Origin: a virus
Strand: one strand, 5' to 3'
Virus record (IMG/VR): IMGVR_UViG_3300017989_000374
Span: 1 to 27,505 of that record
Length of the DNA stretch: 27,505 nucleotides
The notes below the pieces were generated by a model. It was not told where the DNA came from and searched no databases. It was given only the letters and a program-made list of their open reading frames with translations. Positions 16,015 through 23,130 of this stretch are shown in pieces (the stretch's first letter is position 1; each line of letters opens with the position of its first letter). A program made the position numbers and the translations under genes.

Positions 16015-16016
16015 TA

Positions 16017-17477
16017 ATGATACCAAGATACGAATTGTCTATAAATCCAGAATTTGCCGAAGACGGTGAAGAACTTGGAATTTTTCAAATCGCAAACACG
16101 GAGAATCCCGCGATCATGTTGAAAGGTGTTGCGTTCAATGCGCACAAAAAATCTGTGTACTTTGCTGATGACTTAAAGTATCGAATTGCCGCGCCGGTAT
16201 TAACTCCCATGGACGTATATCGAAAGGATGAAAAAACCGGTGAAGAATATTACGCAGTCGTGACAACGGAATACATCGAACAAGTATTTGTTGACTTCAT
16301 GGCCAAGCGCACCGGCGGCGTTGTATTCAATGACGAACACGACGAATCAAAAGAAGTTCCAGCGTACATACTGGAAACATGGCTAGTTGAGAATCCAGAA
16401 ACGGACAAATCAAAAACGGTTTATGGTTTAGACGTGCCACAGGGTTCATGGTTTGCAGTTCAGCAATTCACAGACAAACAAGTTTACAAACAATTTGTAA
16501 AGGAAGGGAAAACAGGATTTTCAATTCACGGTCATTCAGCAATGTTGTTGATGTCAGGTTTGAAATTTGAAGAGACTTACAACGATTATCCAGAAAGCGC
16601 AAGCAACAACGCTCAAAAGGTTCTTGATTGGCGGGATGAGCATGGCGATGAGGTTAAGGGAATGACTCGTGTAGGCTGGACTAGAGCGAACCAACTTGCA
16701 AAAGGTGAGAAAATAAGCCGTGACACAATCGCAAGAATGGCATCATTCAAACGACACGAAAAGAACGCTGAAGTCAGCAAAGAAAACGAAAGCACACCTT
16801 GGAAGGATGCTGGTCGTGTTGCATGGCTTGGATGGGGTGGCGCTTCTGGTATCAATTGGGCAATTAAAAAATTAGAATCAATTAATAATACAACAATGGC
16901 AAATGAAAAAAAAGAAGTCGAGATGAATGCAGACGGAAAGCCGTCAGCATACTTGGAACTCCCAGTTGGAACACACGAAATCGCCGGTTCAATTTACACG
17001 GTTGAAGAAGTGGTTGAAAACGAAGGAACGGAAAACGAATACCGTTGCAACAAAATCGTTTCAATCGTTCCGGTTGAAGGTGGTGAAGCTACGGAAATGG
17101 GAGAAGACAAAAAAGAGGAAGAAACTGAAATGTCAAACAATGTCGAAATGAACGAAGACAAGGAAGACAAAGACGAGGAAACCGAAGACACTGAAATGGC
17201 CAAAGAGGAAGAAACCGAAATGGCTGAACACGAAGACGAAAAAAAGAAGGAAGAAACTGAAATGCAAGAGGAAGGTGAAGAAATTGCGTACTATTCGAAA
17301 GAAGAAGTTGACGCGAAATTTGCTGAATTATACGACATGATTGCAGAGTTGAAAACTTCCGGTGAAGCTGAAGAAGCTGAAGAAGAAGCAAGCGTTCAAA
17401 TGTCGGAACAACCGAAAGGACGCATTCAATCAATTAGTGAAAAATTAAACAAGTTTCGTGCGGTAGGTACGAAGTAA
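16017..17477 (+). CDS. Prohead protease (XkdF-like) fused to acidic scaffold domain
   Basis: In this 486-residue protein, residues about 1-170 match the XkdF-like putative phage serine protease: GIFQIANTENPAIMLKGVAF, YYAVVTTEYIEQVFVDFMA, FNDEHDESKEVPAYILETW and FVKEGKTGFSIHGHS. A second conserved segment follows at about 205-285 (GMTRVGWTRANQLAKGEKIS, KDAGRVAWLGWGGASGINWA), a module I recall from phage protease and head-gene regions. The remainder, from about 294, is very acidic with four ETEM repeats and a helical end (SKEEVDAKFAELYDMIAEL), as expected for a scaffold. It lies directly before the capsid gene. Such proteins process the capsid precursor and themselves. The catalytic Ser/His pair was not assigned with certainty. 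Confidence 0.85.
   Translation: MIPRYELSINPEFAEDGEELGIFQIANTENPAIMLKGVAFNAHKKSVYFADDLKYRIAAPVLTPMDVYRKDEKTGEEYYAVVTTEYIEQVFVDFMAKRTGGVVFNDEHDESKEVPAYILETWLVENPETDKSKTVYGLDVPQGSWFAVQQFTDKQVYKQFVKEGKTGFSIHGHSAMLLMSGLKFEETYNDYPESASNNAQKVLDWRDEHGDEVKGMTRVGWTRANQLAKGEKISRDTIARMASFKRHEKNAEVSKENESTPWKDAGRVAWLGWGGASGINWAIKKLESINNTTMANEKKEVEMNADGKPSAYLELPVGTHEIAGSIYTVEEVVENEGTENEYRCNKIVSIVPVEGGEATEMGEDKKEEETEMSNNVEMNEDKEDKDEETEDTEMAKEEETEMAEHEDEKKKEETEMQEEGEEIAYYSKEEVDAKFAELYDMIAELKTSGEAEEAEEEASVQMSEQPKGRIQSISEKLNKFRAVGTK
16896..17477 (+). CDS. Probable nested scaffold protein (in-frame internal start)
   Basis: An in-frame ATG at 16896 (MANEKKEVEMNADGK) would give a 193-residue protein made only of the acidic scaffold part of the protease gene. 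Its leader, ATCAATTAATAATACAACA, is A-rich. It shares AATCAATTAA and ATGGCAA with the start of the capsid gene at 17501. MA is also the start used by many genes here (2385, 4060, 5480, 9381, 12109, 17501, 20645). The protease domain ends just before it after a short Asn-rich linker. Lambda makes its scaffold Nu3 from an internal start in the protease gene C; an analogous arrangement is inferred here. Confidence 0.5.
   Translation: MANEKKEVEMNADGKPSAYLELPVGTHEIAGSIYTVEEVVENEGTENEYRCNKIVSIVPVEGGEATEMGEDKKEEETEMSNNVEMNEDKEDKDEETEDTEMAKEEETEMAEHEDEKKKEETEMQEEGEEIAYYSKEEVDAKFAELYDMIAELKTSGEAEEAEEEASVQMSEQPKGRIQSISEKLNKFRAVGTK
17115..17264 (+). repeat. Acidic ETEM repeats in the scaffold region
   Basis: The string GA(G/A)GAAGAAAC(T/C)GAAATG occurs near-identically at 17115, 17205 and 17247, and a shortened copy (GAAGACACTGAAATG) lies near 17184. 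They encode the repeated E-E-E-T-E-M or D-T-E-M motif. The copies are irregularly spaced inside a Glu/Lys-rich stretch, so they look like slippage or recombination products in a low-constraint scaffold linker. Confidence 0.7.
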
Positions 17478-17500
17478 CAACAACAAACAAATCAATTAAA

Positions 17501-18481
17501 ATGGCAACAAGAGAATTAAGAATGTCAATGAACGTAGCTACCGAGGCGTTGCTACAAGTGAACCCGAAAGAGTTCTACGAACAAGCACTACTTGAAAACC
17601 GATCAAGTGCGCAATTCCGTCAAGTATTAAACATCAAGGAAAAAACAAAGATTGGTTCTTTGGATTTCGGAACATTATTGTTTCCGGCTGACTGTACGTA
17701 CCAAGGTGGTGATTCAAACCTTGGAGCGAAGGAAATGGACGTGTGCAAAATCCAAATTGGTACAGACCTTTGTATGTACGAATTGGAAACATCTTTCCTA
17801 GCGGATTGGATGAACGCTGGTTCAAACGGTGACTGGTTACCGGCTGAATTCGCAAACTACATGTATTCAGAATTGTCACGCGAAGTGTCTGACTACTTAG
17901 AGCAGTTAACATGGCAAGGTGACACAAGTGTAACGTTTGACGCAAACGATCCGGCGACTTTCATCGGATTGTGTGACGGTCTTGAAAAGCAATTGTGTGG
18001 AGCGAACATTCCTGTAGCACAGCGTGTTTCTGGAACAACTATTGATTCAACGAATGTGATCGCTGAAATGACGAAAGTGTACAACGCACGTCCGGCAAAA
18101 GTGAAAGCACAGCCAAAAACTAACGTTTCATGGTTCGTTTCACAGAATGTTGCAGACGCTTACCGTTTGGCGGTTGCTTTGCAGTCGGCTGAAGTTTACA
18201 CAGCGCAAGAAGCTTCTTTGAACTTCCTTGGATATGAATTGAAAGTTGCAACAGGAATGTCTGACGATGTCATGACACTTTCTTTAAAAGACAACTACGT
18301 GTTCCTTGCGGATTTGGTTTCTGATCCAGAAGACTTGAACGTGATCGACTTGTCAAAAACAACTGGTGAAAAATCAATTCGTGTACGTTCTGACTTCAAA
18401 GTTGGTTTCAACTACTTGAATGATTCAGACGGGCCGGGAGAAAACGAATGGGTGACTTACGGATTGGATTGCAACTCGTAA
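17501..18481 (+). CDS. Major capsid protein
   Basis: The 326-residue protein follows the protease/scaffold gene and precedes a hairpin, the usual place for the major capsid protein. The N-terminal helical arm (VATEALLQVNPKEFYEQALL) is followed by a beta/alpha body with KIGSLDFGTLLFPADCTYQG, CKIQIGTDLCMYELETSFLA and EFANYMYSELSREVSDYLEQ. The C-terminal part (GYELKVATGMSDDVMTLSLK, RVRSDFKVGFNYL) resembles the end of HK97-fold capsids. I recognise it as a Bacteroidota phage capsid-like sequence, but the HK97 fold is inferred. The A-rich leader and codons favouring GAA, AAA and CGT fit high expression. Proteolytic removal of the N-terminal arm would be expected if the protease acts on it. Confidence 0.85.
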   Translation: MATRELRMSMNVATEALLQVNPKEFYEQALLENRSSAQFRQVLNIKEKTKIGSLDFGTLLFPADCTYQGGDSNLGAKEMDVCKIQIGTDLCMYELETSFLADWMNAGSNGDWLPAEFANYMYSELSREVSDYLEQLTWQGDTSVTFDANDPATFIGLCDGLEKQLCGANIPVAQRVSGTTIDSTNVIAEMTKVYNARPAKVKAQPKTNVSWFVSQNVADAYRLAVALQSAEVYTAQEASLNFLGYELKVATGMSDDVMTLSLKDNYVFLADLVSDPEDLNVIDLSKTTGEKSIRVRSDFKVGFNYLNDSDGPGENEWVTYGLDCNS

Positions 18482-18497
18482 AAACTGACAATTGAAA

Positions 18498-18527
18498 AGG
18501 GCGGTTTCGTGCCGCCCTATTATTAAC
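18498..18527 (+). terminator. Hairpin after the capsid gene (weak terminator or stabiliser)
   Basis: AGGGCGG, loop TTTCGTG, CCGCCCT forms a perfect 7-bp GC-rich stem at 18498-18518, followed by ATTATTAA rather than a solid T-run. It lies 17 bases after the capsid stop. It probably reduces read-through or protects the capsid mRNA 3' end. Confidence 0.65.
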
Positions 18528-18543
18528 CATAAAATTAAAAAGC

Positions 18544-19065
18544 ATGCCACAAAATTGCACAGCACTTGAAGAAATTGTGATTGGTTGTACGCGTAACACC
18601 GGCGGGATCTCTGATATTCTTGTTGGTGATATGGAAGATGTCGTGAGCGTTGTTGAAGACGATGCGACTTGGACGCTGACAACATTCACCGTTTCGACTG
18701 CGCCGGTATCGATCAACGTGAAGCGTAGACATTCAGACGTTACCGAAGAAGAAACGCAAGATCTTGACAACGGGAGCGCGAAAGTAGTACGAAATATTAA
18801 CGCAACCTTGCCACGTAGAGAAGCAGACAAATCACGCTCATTGAAAATTATGGGTGACGGACAGCGTTACTTGTACGTACTTGCGTTGGATTTAAACGGA
18901 AACTGGACATATTACCCATACGTTCAACTATTAACGAACGGCGGTGGTTCTGGTCGTCAACGTGAAGACGGAAGCCGTTACGAAGTTGTATTTTACGGAG
19001 AAGATGACCGACTTGCCAAAGAAATTCCGGCGGCATTGGTAGAAGCTGCACAAGCGGTTTCATAA
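18544..19065 (+). CDS. Tail tube / major tail protein candidate
   Basis: The 173-residue protein is placed between two hairpins right after the capsid gene, which suggests that it too is made in large amounts. It is beta-rich (WTLTTFTVSTAPVSINVKRR) with a central acidic loop (TEEETQDLDNGS). A second half with SLKIMGDGQRYLYVLALDLN and GSRYEVVFYGEDDRLAKEIP resembles the closing strands of tail-tube-like folds. The C-terminus is helical (AALVEAAQAVS). A capsid decoration or head-completion protein would be an alternative. The start at 18544 (MPQNCTALEEIV) has an A-rich leader. Confidence 0.5.
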   Translation: MPQNCTALEEIVIGCTRNTGGISDILVGDMEDVVSVVEDDATWTLTTFTVSTAPVSINVKRRHSDVTEEETQDLDNGSAKVVRNINATLPRREADKSRSLKIMGDGQRYLYVLALDLNGNWTYYPYVQLLTNGGGSGRQREDGSRYEVVFYGEDDRLAKEIPAALVEAAQAVS

Positions 19066-19085
19066 AACAATAACCTCAAATTGTA

Positions 19086-19115
19086 AAAGGCGGTGACTTC
19101 GGTTGTCGCCTTTTT
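19086..19115 (+). terminator. Strong intrinsic terminator with UUCG tetraloop
   Basis: A 12-bp stem (AAAGGCGGTGAC pairing with GTTGTCGCCTTT, including three G-U pairs) closes on a TTCG loop within C-TTCG-G at 19086-19113. The T-run is TTTTT (19111-19115). This is a textbook Rho-independent terminator, 20 bases after the tail-tube candidate stop. No convincing promoter is visible in the following 40 bases, so the portal genes may rely on read-through or a non-consensus promoter. Confidence 0.9.
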
Positions 19116-19155
19116 CGTTTAATAACAACACACACTTCGATTCCTATACTATCAA

Positions 19156-19482
19156 ATGATTAAGGTCGTAAAAGATACAGCAACAGAATTCGCCGTGACG
19201 TTCTTTGAAAACACCACGGTTTCAAATCCGTACTATCTCATCCAAGTAATCAATACACAAGACGAGGTTGTACAAACCATCACACCGACAGACATAAGCG
19301 ATGCAAAAGAAAGATACAACCTTTTTTCTGTGACATCGACACTTGCCAAAGGTGAATATTACTACACCGCATACGAAAGTGAAACGGAAAACCCGACAAT
19401 CAATGACGTTGTTGGTGTGGTTGAATATGGGATTTTTGTTGTTGATTCTGAAGAAGACCTTGAAGACAGCGTATATTTATGA
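19156..19482 (+). CDS. Small beta-rich structural protein, unknown role
   Basis: The 108-residue product is almost wholly beta-strand: MIKVVKDTATEFAVTFFENT, NPYYLIQVINTQDEVVQTIT, KGEYYYTAYESETE and VVGVVEYGIFVVDSEED. This looks like a small Ig-like or decoration fold. It starts 40 bases after the strong terminator, and its stop overlaps the portal ATG by four bases, so it is coupled to portal expression. I recall similar small proteins beside portals in Bacteroidota phages, but no function is established to my knowledge. Minor capsid or neck protein is the best guess. Confidence 0.6.
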   Translation: MIKVVKDTATEFAVTFFENTTVSNPYYLIQVINTQDEVVQTITPTDISDAKERYNLFSVTSTLAKGEYYYTAYESETENPTINDVVGVVEYGIFVVDSEEDLEDSVYL

Positions 19483-20645
19483 AAATTCTAGGGATTGAAT
19501 TCGGTAGTGCAAAAACGCAAGTTGTAAGGACTGAACCACAGTCATACAACACGCCATTCTTAAAGATTGGGAAGGGTAATTTGTCACTTCCATACATACA
19601 ATCAAACGTCAGCAAAACGGGCGTGATTTACTTCGGACAAGACAACCTTTTTCCGCAAGTCCTTTCGCAGATGTATTATACATCACCTTTGCATTCGTCA
19701 ATTATTGACTTTACAGTTAATGCGGTAATGGGTGGCGGCGTTGAAATTATACCGAAAGAAGACACAGCGAAATCACAAGTTGACATTCGTGTGTTCTTGA
19801 CAAAAATCGGAGGTAAAAAAACGTTTAGACTTTTGGAACGTGATTACTACATTCATCGCCGTTGTCATATGATATTGGAATACAGTCAAAGCGGTAAGTT
19901 CTTACGCGCTGAACGTGTAGATCCGACACAAATCCGCTACCGTTTTGATGGCAATTACGAATACTGTAAGGATTGGAGCAACAACCGCGAACGGCGTATT
20001 GTTATGGCCTACAATCCGGCTGGCAACATCGGTGAAGTTCTTTATACTAAGCAAGACGACAGTCCAGCGCAAGACTATTATCCACTACCAGGCTATTCAA
20101 GCGCGTTAAATTGGTGTTATTTGGACGGCGAACAAAGTTATTTGCACAAATCAAACATTCAGAATAGCGTGTTTCCATCGGTTTATATTAGAAGACCGAA
20201 ACGATTCAGCACAAAGGAAGAAATTCAAAAGTTCGTTGAAGGAATACAAGGCAAGAAGGGCGCGGAGAATGCCGGTCATGTTGGTGTTTTGACGGGTGAC
20301 GGTTTTGAAAATACGCCTGAAGTTGTACAAGTAACGACGAACAACAATGACAAATTATTTGTTCAGACTTCAAAAAGCATTCAAGACAACATTTGTTTTG
20401 CTCACAAAATCAATCCGTCAATCATGGGTATCAAAGTCGCTGGAAGTCTTGGAAACGCACAAGAACTTGAGATGTCATACGCTATTTGGGAGAAAAACGT
20501 AGTGTATCCAGAGCGTGAAACGGCTGAAGAAATCGGACAAGAATTAATGCACATCGGAGGTATTGAAGGGATTTTCAACGTGAAGGAATACAGCATTTTT
20601 GGAAAGTCTGAAATTGTTGAAGAAAACGAAAACATTGAAGAATAA
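19479..20645 (+). CDS. Portal protein
   Basis: The 388-residue protein has portal hallmarks. These are an entry segment FGQDNLFPQVLSQMYYTSPL, then SSIIDFTVNAVMGGGVEIIP; a helical and strand wing region with FRLLERDYYIHRRCHMILEY and YDPTQ-like RVDPTQIRYRFDG; and a crown region PSIMGIKVAGSLGNAQELEM with SYAIWEKNVVYPERETAEEI. It would form the dodecameric ring through which DNA passes and onto which the tail joins. It overlaps both neighbours (four bases upstream, one base downstream). It sits after the capsid gene, whereas in most siphophages it directly follows the terminase. Confidence 0.85.
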   Translation: MKILGIEFGSAKTQVVRTEPQSYNTPFLKIGKGNLSLPYIQSNVSKTGVIYFGQDNLFPQVLSQMYYTSPLHSSIIDFTVNAVMGGGVEIIPKEDTAKSQVDIRVFLTKIGGKKTFRLLERDYYIHRRCHMILEYSQSGKFLRAERVDPTQIRYRFDGNYEYCKDWSNNRERRIVMAYNPAGNIGEVLYTKQDDSPAQDYYPLPGYSSALNWCYLDGEQSYLHKSNIQNSVFPSVYIRRPKRFSTKEEIQKFVEGIQGKKGAENAGHVGVLTGDGFENTPEVVQVTTNNNDKLFVQTSKSIQDNICFAHKINPSIMGIKVAGSLGNAQELEMSYAIWEKNVVYPERETAEEIGQELMHIGGIEGIFNVKEYSIFGKSEIVEENENIEE

Positions 20646-21154
20646 TGGCAACAACTTACTTTGTCACACAGGAATACATCAAACGAAATACATCGTTAAC
20701 GAAGAACATCGATGCGCACGAGATCGAACCGTTTATTTCGACGGCCGCACAAACTTGGATGCAATCGATTCTTGGTACATACTTCTTTGATTATTTACTT
20801 GCCGCATACAACGCGCAAACGTTGAACGCAAACGAAACTATTCTTGTTCAAAAGATTCAACCGGCGGTTGCATGGCGCGCCGCTTCTGATTGCGTTGTGT
20901 CCACCACATACCAAGTGAAGAATAAGGGGCTACAAAAACAATCCGGCGACTATTCCGAAAGCGTTGAATTGTCTGAAATGGGATTCATCAAAACGCATTA
21001 TGAAAACAAAGCGGAATTTTTCGAATCGTTTGTTGTGAAGTATTTGGAGAAGAACAAGGATTCGTTTCCTGAATTCATCGCAGACGAAAATGATGACGGT
21101 GTAATAAAACCACAAGACGACAACAATTTTGGTTCTGATATTTTGTACGTATGA
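20645..21154 (+). CDS. Head-tail connector / adaptor protein
   Basis: The 169-residue protein starts MATTYFVTQEYIKRNTSLTK. It shows the helical adaptor pattern seen in gp6/gp15-like connector proteins: EIEPFISTAAQTWMQSILGT, VQKIQPAVAWRAASDCVVST and EFFESFVVKYLEKNKDSFPE. It lies directly after the portal and overlaps it by one base, the standard position for the adaptor that binds the portal ring. The C-terminus is acidic and loop-like (DENDDGVIKPQDDNN). The family was recognised from layout more than from a specific motif. Confidence 0.65.
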   Translation: MATTYFVTQEYIKRNTSLTKNIDAHEIEPFISTAAQTWMQSILGTYFFDYLLAAYNAQTLNANETILVQKIQPAVAWRAASDCVVSTTYQVKNKGLQKQSGDYSESVELSEMGFIKTHYENKAEFFESFVVKYLEKNKDSFPEFIADENDDGVIKPQDDNNFGSDILYV

Positions 21155-22419
21155 TAAGCTACAATGAAATACTGTTAATTCTTGAACGGTTCGCAAACAA
21201 CCACAAATTCAATCCGCGTTTTTATGCGGAGTTTGCCGAACAACTTCCGAACCTTGCGACAGAAGATATTGAATTTCCGGTGTTATTTTGCAATCCGGTT
21301 GCGGGTGACACACTCGAGAATGTTGATGTGACCGAAGTGGAAATTTACTGTTTGGACAGGCTTCGAAAAGACCGCAAGAACACGAACGATGTTGTCAGCG
21401 ATACCAAACAAATACTGTCACAAGATTTGACACGATGGTTGGAAGAAGGACAGCAAGATATAGAGATTGAACGAACGTACCCTTGTCAACCGTACAACAA
21501 CTACCTACTTGACTATACGGCCGGATGGTCAATGCGTGTGAGATTTCAGAACGAAAGGATTTCAATTTGTGAAGTTCCTGTTGATGACGTAACGCCCGAA
21601 CCTGTTGTGTGTGATCCGGCAAACGTTAGCAATTCAGACGCTTCATATACTGCAAGCGTAGCAAGCGGCGGCACACTGTCACTGCCTGACATTGATATAA
21701 ATGTAAATGGAAGCGACGAGGGCGATATACCAAGCGTAACAGATGTAAACGTAACACTCACGAACAACAACGGAACAGTAACACCTGACGCTGTAAACGT
21801 AACAGGCTCGACGGTTGCTATTACCTTGCCGGATTCAGCACCTTCTCCAGTTGGCGCTACCCTAGTAAAAACAGGGCAAACTATATCTTACAGAACTGGA
21901 GATGATGGTGACTTAGAAAAAGGTAGGGCGGTAGACTTTTCAACACTGAATGTTAACAATCCATTTGGTAATACAAATAGATTTACCGATGAGTTAGGCG
22001 GTCAGACCTACACAAATGACATTGTAATTGATTGGAGTACATACGACACTGTCGCGGGCACAGTGCTAGGGTACTATCGTGTATTGTCAGCAACTCAAGA
22101 CTGGAATGATGCCGTTGATAATGCGCTACTTACTTCTGTTGGCTCTTATACTTCGGGATGGTATTTGCCTAATATTTACCAGCTAGAAAATATCGCTCAA
22201 TTAACTTCGGTTATTACACGATCCACTAACTATGCCCCGTTTAACATCTCTTACACAGGATTCTTGTGGAGCAGCACAACCAAACCTAACAATACTTCGA
22301 GTGCTATGGTTCTTTACCCTTTTCAGTTTCAAACATCGGACAGCCCAAAAACAACAAGCTCTGGACGTTTGTATATTCCAGTAAGAGAATTCACAGTAAC
22401 AGGAACAACACTAACATAA
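21151..22419 (+). CDS. Tail-terminator-like domain fused to lectin-like (DUF1566/Lcl_C-type) domain
   Basis: In this 422-residue protein, residues about 1-140 (ISYNEILLILERFANNHKFN, TEVEIYCLDRLRKDRKNTND, LDYTAGWSMRVRFQNE) resemble a neck or tail-terminator protein, fitting the place after the connector. A Pro/Val linker (VPVDDVTPEPVVCDPANVSN) leads to a Thr/Val/Asn-rich beta region. The C-terminal domain, about 245-415, has GWYLPNIYQLENIAQL, FLWSSTT and a terminal RLYIPVREF. This matches the GWRLPT-x-EL...WSS...VR pattern of the DUF1566/Lcl_C C-type-lectin-like fold. Such domains bind surface ligands, so the fusion would display a lectin at the neck. The C-terminal half is less GC-rich, suggesting separate acquisition. 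Confidence 0.6.
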   Translation: MISYNEILLILERFANNHKFNPRFYAEFAEQLPNLATEDIEFPVLFCNPVAGDTLENVDVTEVEIYCLDRLRKDRKNTNDVVSDTKQILSQDLTRWLEEGQQDIEIERTYPCQPYNNYLLDYTAGWSMRVRFQNERISICEVPVDDVTPEPVVCDPANVSNSDASYTASVASGGTLSLPDIDINVNGSDEGDIPSVTDVNVTLTNNNGTVTPDAVNVTGSTVAITLPDSAPSPVGATLVKTGQTISYRTGDDGDLEKGRAVDFSTLNVNNPFGNTNRFTDELGGQTYTNDIVIDWSTYDTVAGTVLGYYRVLSATQDWNDAVDNALLTSVGSYTSGWYLPNIYQLENIAQLTSVITRSTNYAPFNISYTGFLWSSTTKPNNTSSAMVLYPFQFQTSDSPKTTSSGRLYIPVREFTVTGTTLT

Positions 22420-22664
22420 TGAAATACAAATTCGAACAATTCAATACAGAAATAATTGACCCAACGGTAATTATTGATCCAACGCGCATACAAGTTGACG
22501 CGGCAAACAGTGCTATCACATTAAGCGTAACACTTGAAACGGCAAACGCGAAAATATACGGTGTTCTTTTGGAAGATATACCCGTTTCAAATTTGAACTA
22601 CGAGGGGGAAGCGAATCTTATGGAACGCGCAATGCAAGGACTTTCAAAATATGAAGTTAAATGA
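22419..22664 (+). CDS. Small hypothetical phage protein, 81 aa
   Basis: The product has an N-terminal strand region with a repeated phrase (IIDPTVIIDPTRIQVD), then AITLSVTLETANAKIYGVLL and a helical end (GEANLMERAMQGLSKYEVK). No domain was recognised. It overlaps its upstream neighbour by one base and its downstream one by four, so it belongs to the late operon between neck and lysis genes. It is probably a structural accessory protein because of this position. Its small size and soluble character argue against a lysis role. Confidence 0.6.
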   Translation: MKYKFEQFNTEIIDPTVIIDPTRIQVDAANSAITLSVTLETANAKIYGVLLEDIPVSNLNYEGEANLMERAMQGLSKYEVK

Positions 22665-22906
22665 CAACAATTGACCTTTCAAAAGTTGGTGAGTTTCTAA
22701 TCAAAAACGGATCAAAGGGAGTTCTTGTTGTTTGGGTAGCCATGCAACAAATTCAAATTAATCAGATTCGCGAAGAATATAAGGATTGCATGAATAACCG
22801 AGTAGAGGATAACCGGATGCACTACCCGTTAAATCGTCCCGTTGCCGTATTACCAGAACAGATAAACGTTAAACAATGGGTAGAGAAACAGCCAAGAAAA
22901 TCATAA
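22661..22906 (+). CDS. Small membrane-associated protein in the lysis cassette
   Basis: The 81-residue product has one short hydrophobic stretch (GSKGVLVVWVAMQQIQI, about residues 17-33) followed by a charged region with REEYKDCMNNRVEDNRMH. It could be a single-pass membrane protein, holin partner or antiholin. Its end overlaps the two-TM holin candidate by 31 bases, which points to coupled expression. The hydrophobic segment is marginal in length, so membrane insertion is uncertain. No named family was recognised. Confidence 0.55.
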   Translation: MTTIDLSKVGEFLIKNGSKGVLVVWVAMQQIQINQIREEYKDCMNNRVEDNRMHYPLNRPVAVLPEQINVKQWVEKQPRKS

Positions 22907-23130
22907 GCTATCTGGACAAGCTGATAAAGCACGATAGCCGCGAAAGTTCAAAACGCGCTATTGCTATATTTGTGACTACTTTAATCGGTGTTATTGTCAT
23001 TGCGTACACGGACAAATCAAATATGCTTTTGGTGCTTGCTGAATTGATTGCTTTTGTTTCTGCGTTGGTCTACGTATATTCACGCGAAAAAGGAACTAAA
23101 TTAAAAGACGATGAAGACAGTAATAATTGA
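22876..23130 (+). CDS. Holin candidate (two transmembrane segments)
   Basis: The 84-residue protein has a basic N-terminus (MGRETAKKIISYLDKLIKHD) and two clear hydrophobic helices, AIAIFVTTLIGVIVIAY (about residues 28-44) and MLLVLAELIAFVSALVYVYS (about 49-68). A charged tail ends in KLKDDEDSNN. The topology fits a class II holin with both ends in the cytoplasm. Its 3' end overlaps the amidase start by 20 bases, and a probable spanin follows, so the lysis context is strong. Sequence family was not recognised; a two-TM membrane protein with another job cannot be fully excluded. Confidence 0.7.
   Translation: MGRETAKKIISYLDKLIKHDSRESSKRAIAIFVTTLIGVIVIAYTDKSNMLLVLAELIAFVSALVYVYSREKGTKLKDDEDSNN

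Noticed and set aside
22140-22419. Diversity-generating retroelement target region in the C-type-lectin-like C-terminus
   Set aside because: Such domains can be DGR targets, but no reverse transcriptase gene and no template repeat resembling this segment was found in the window.
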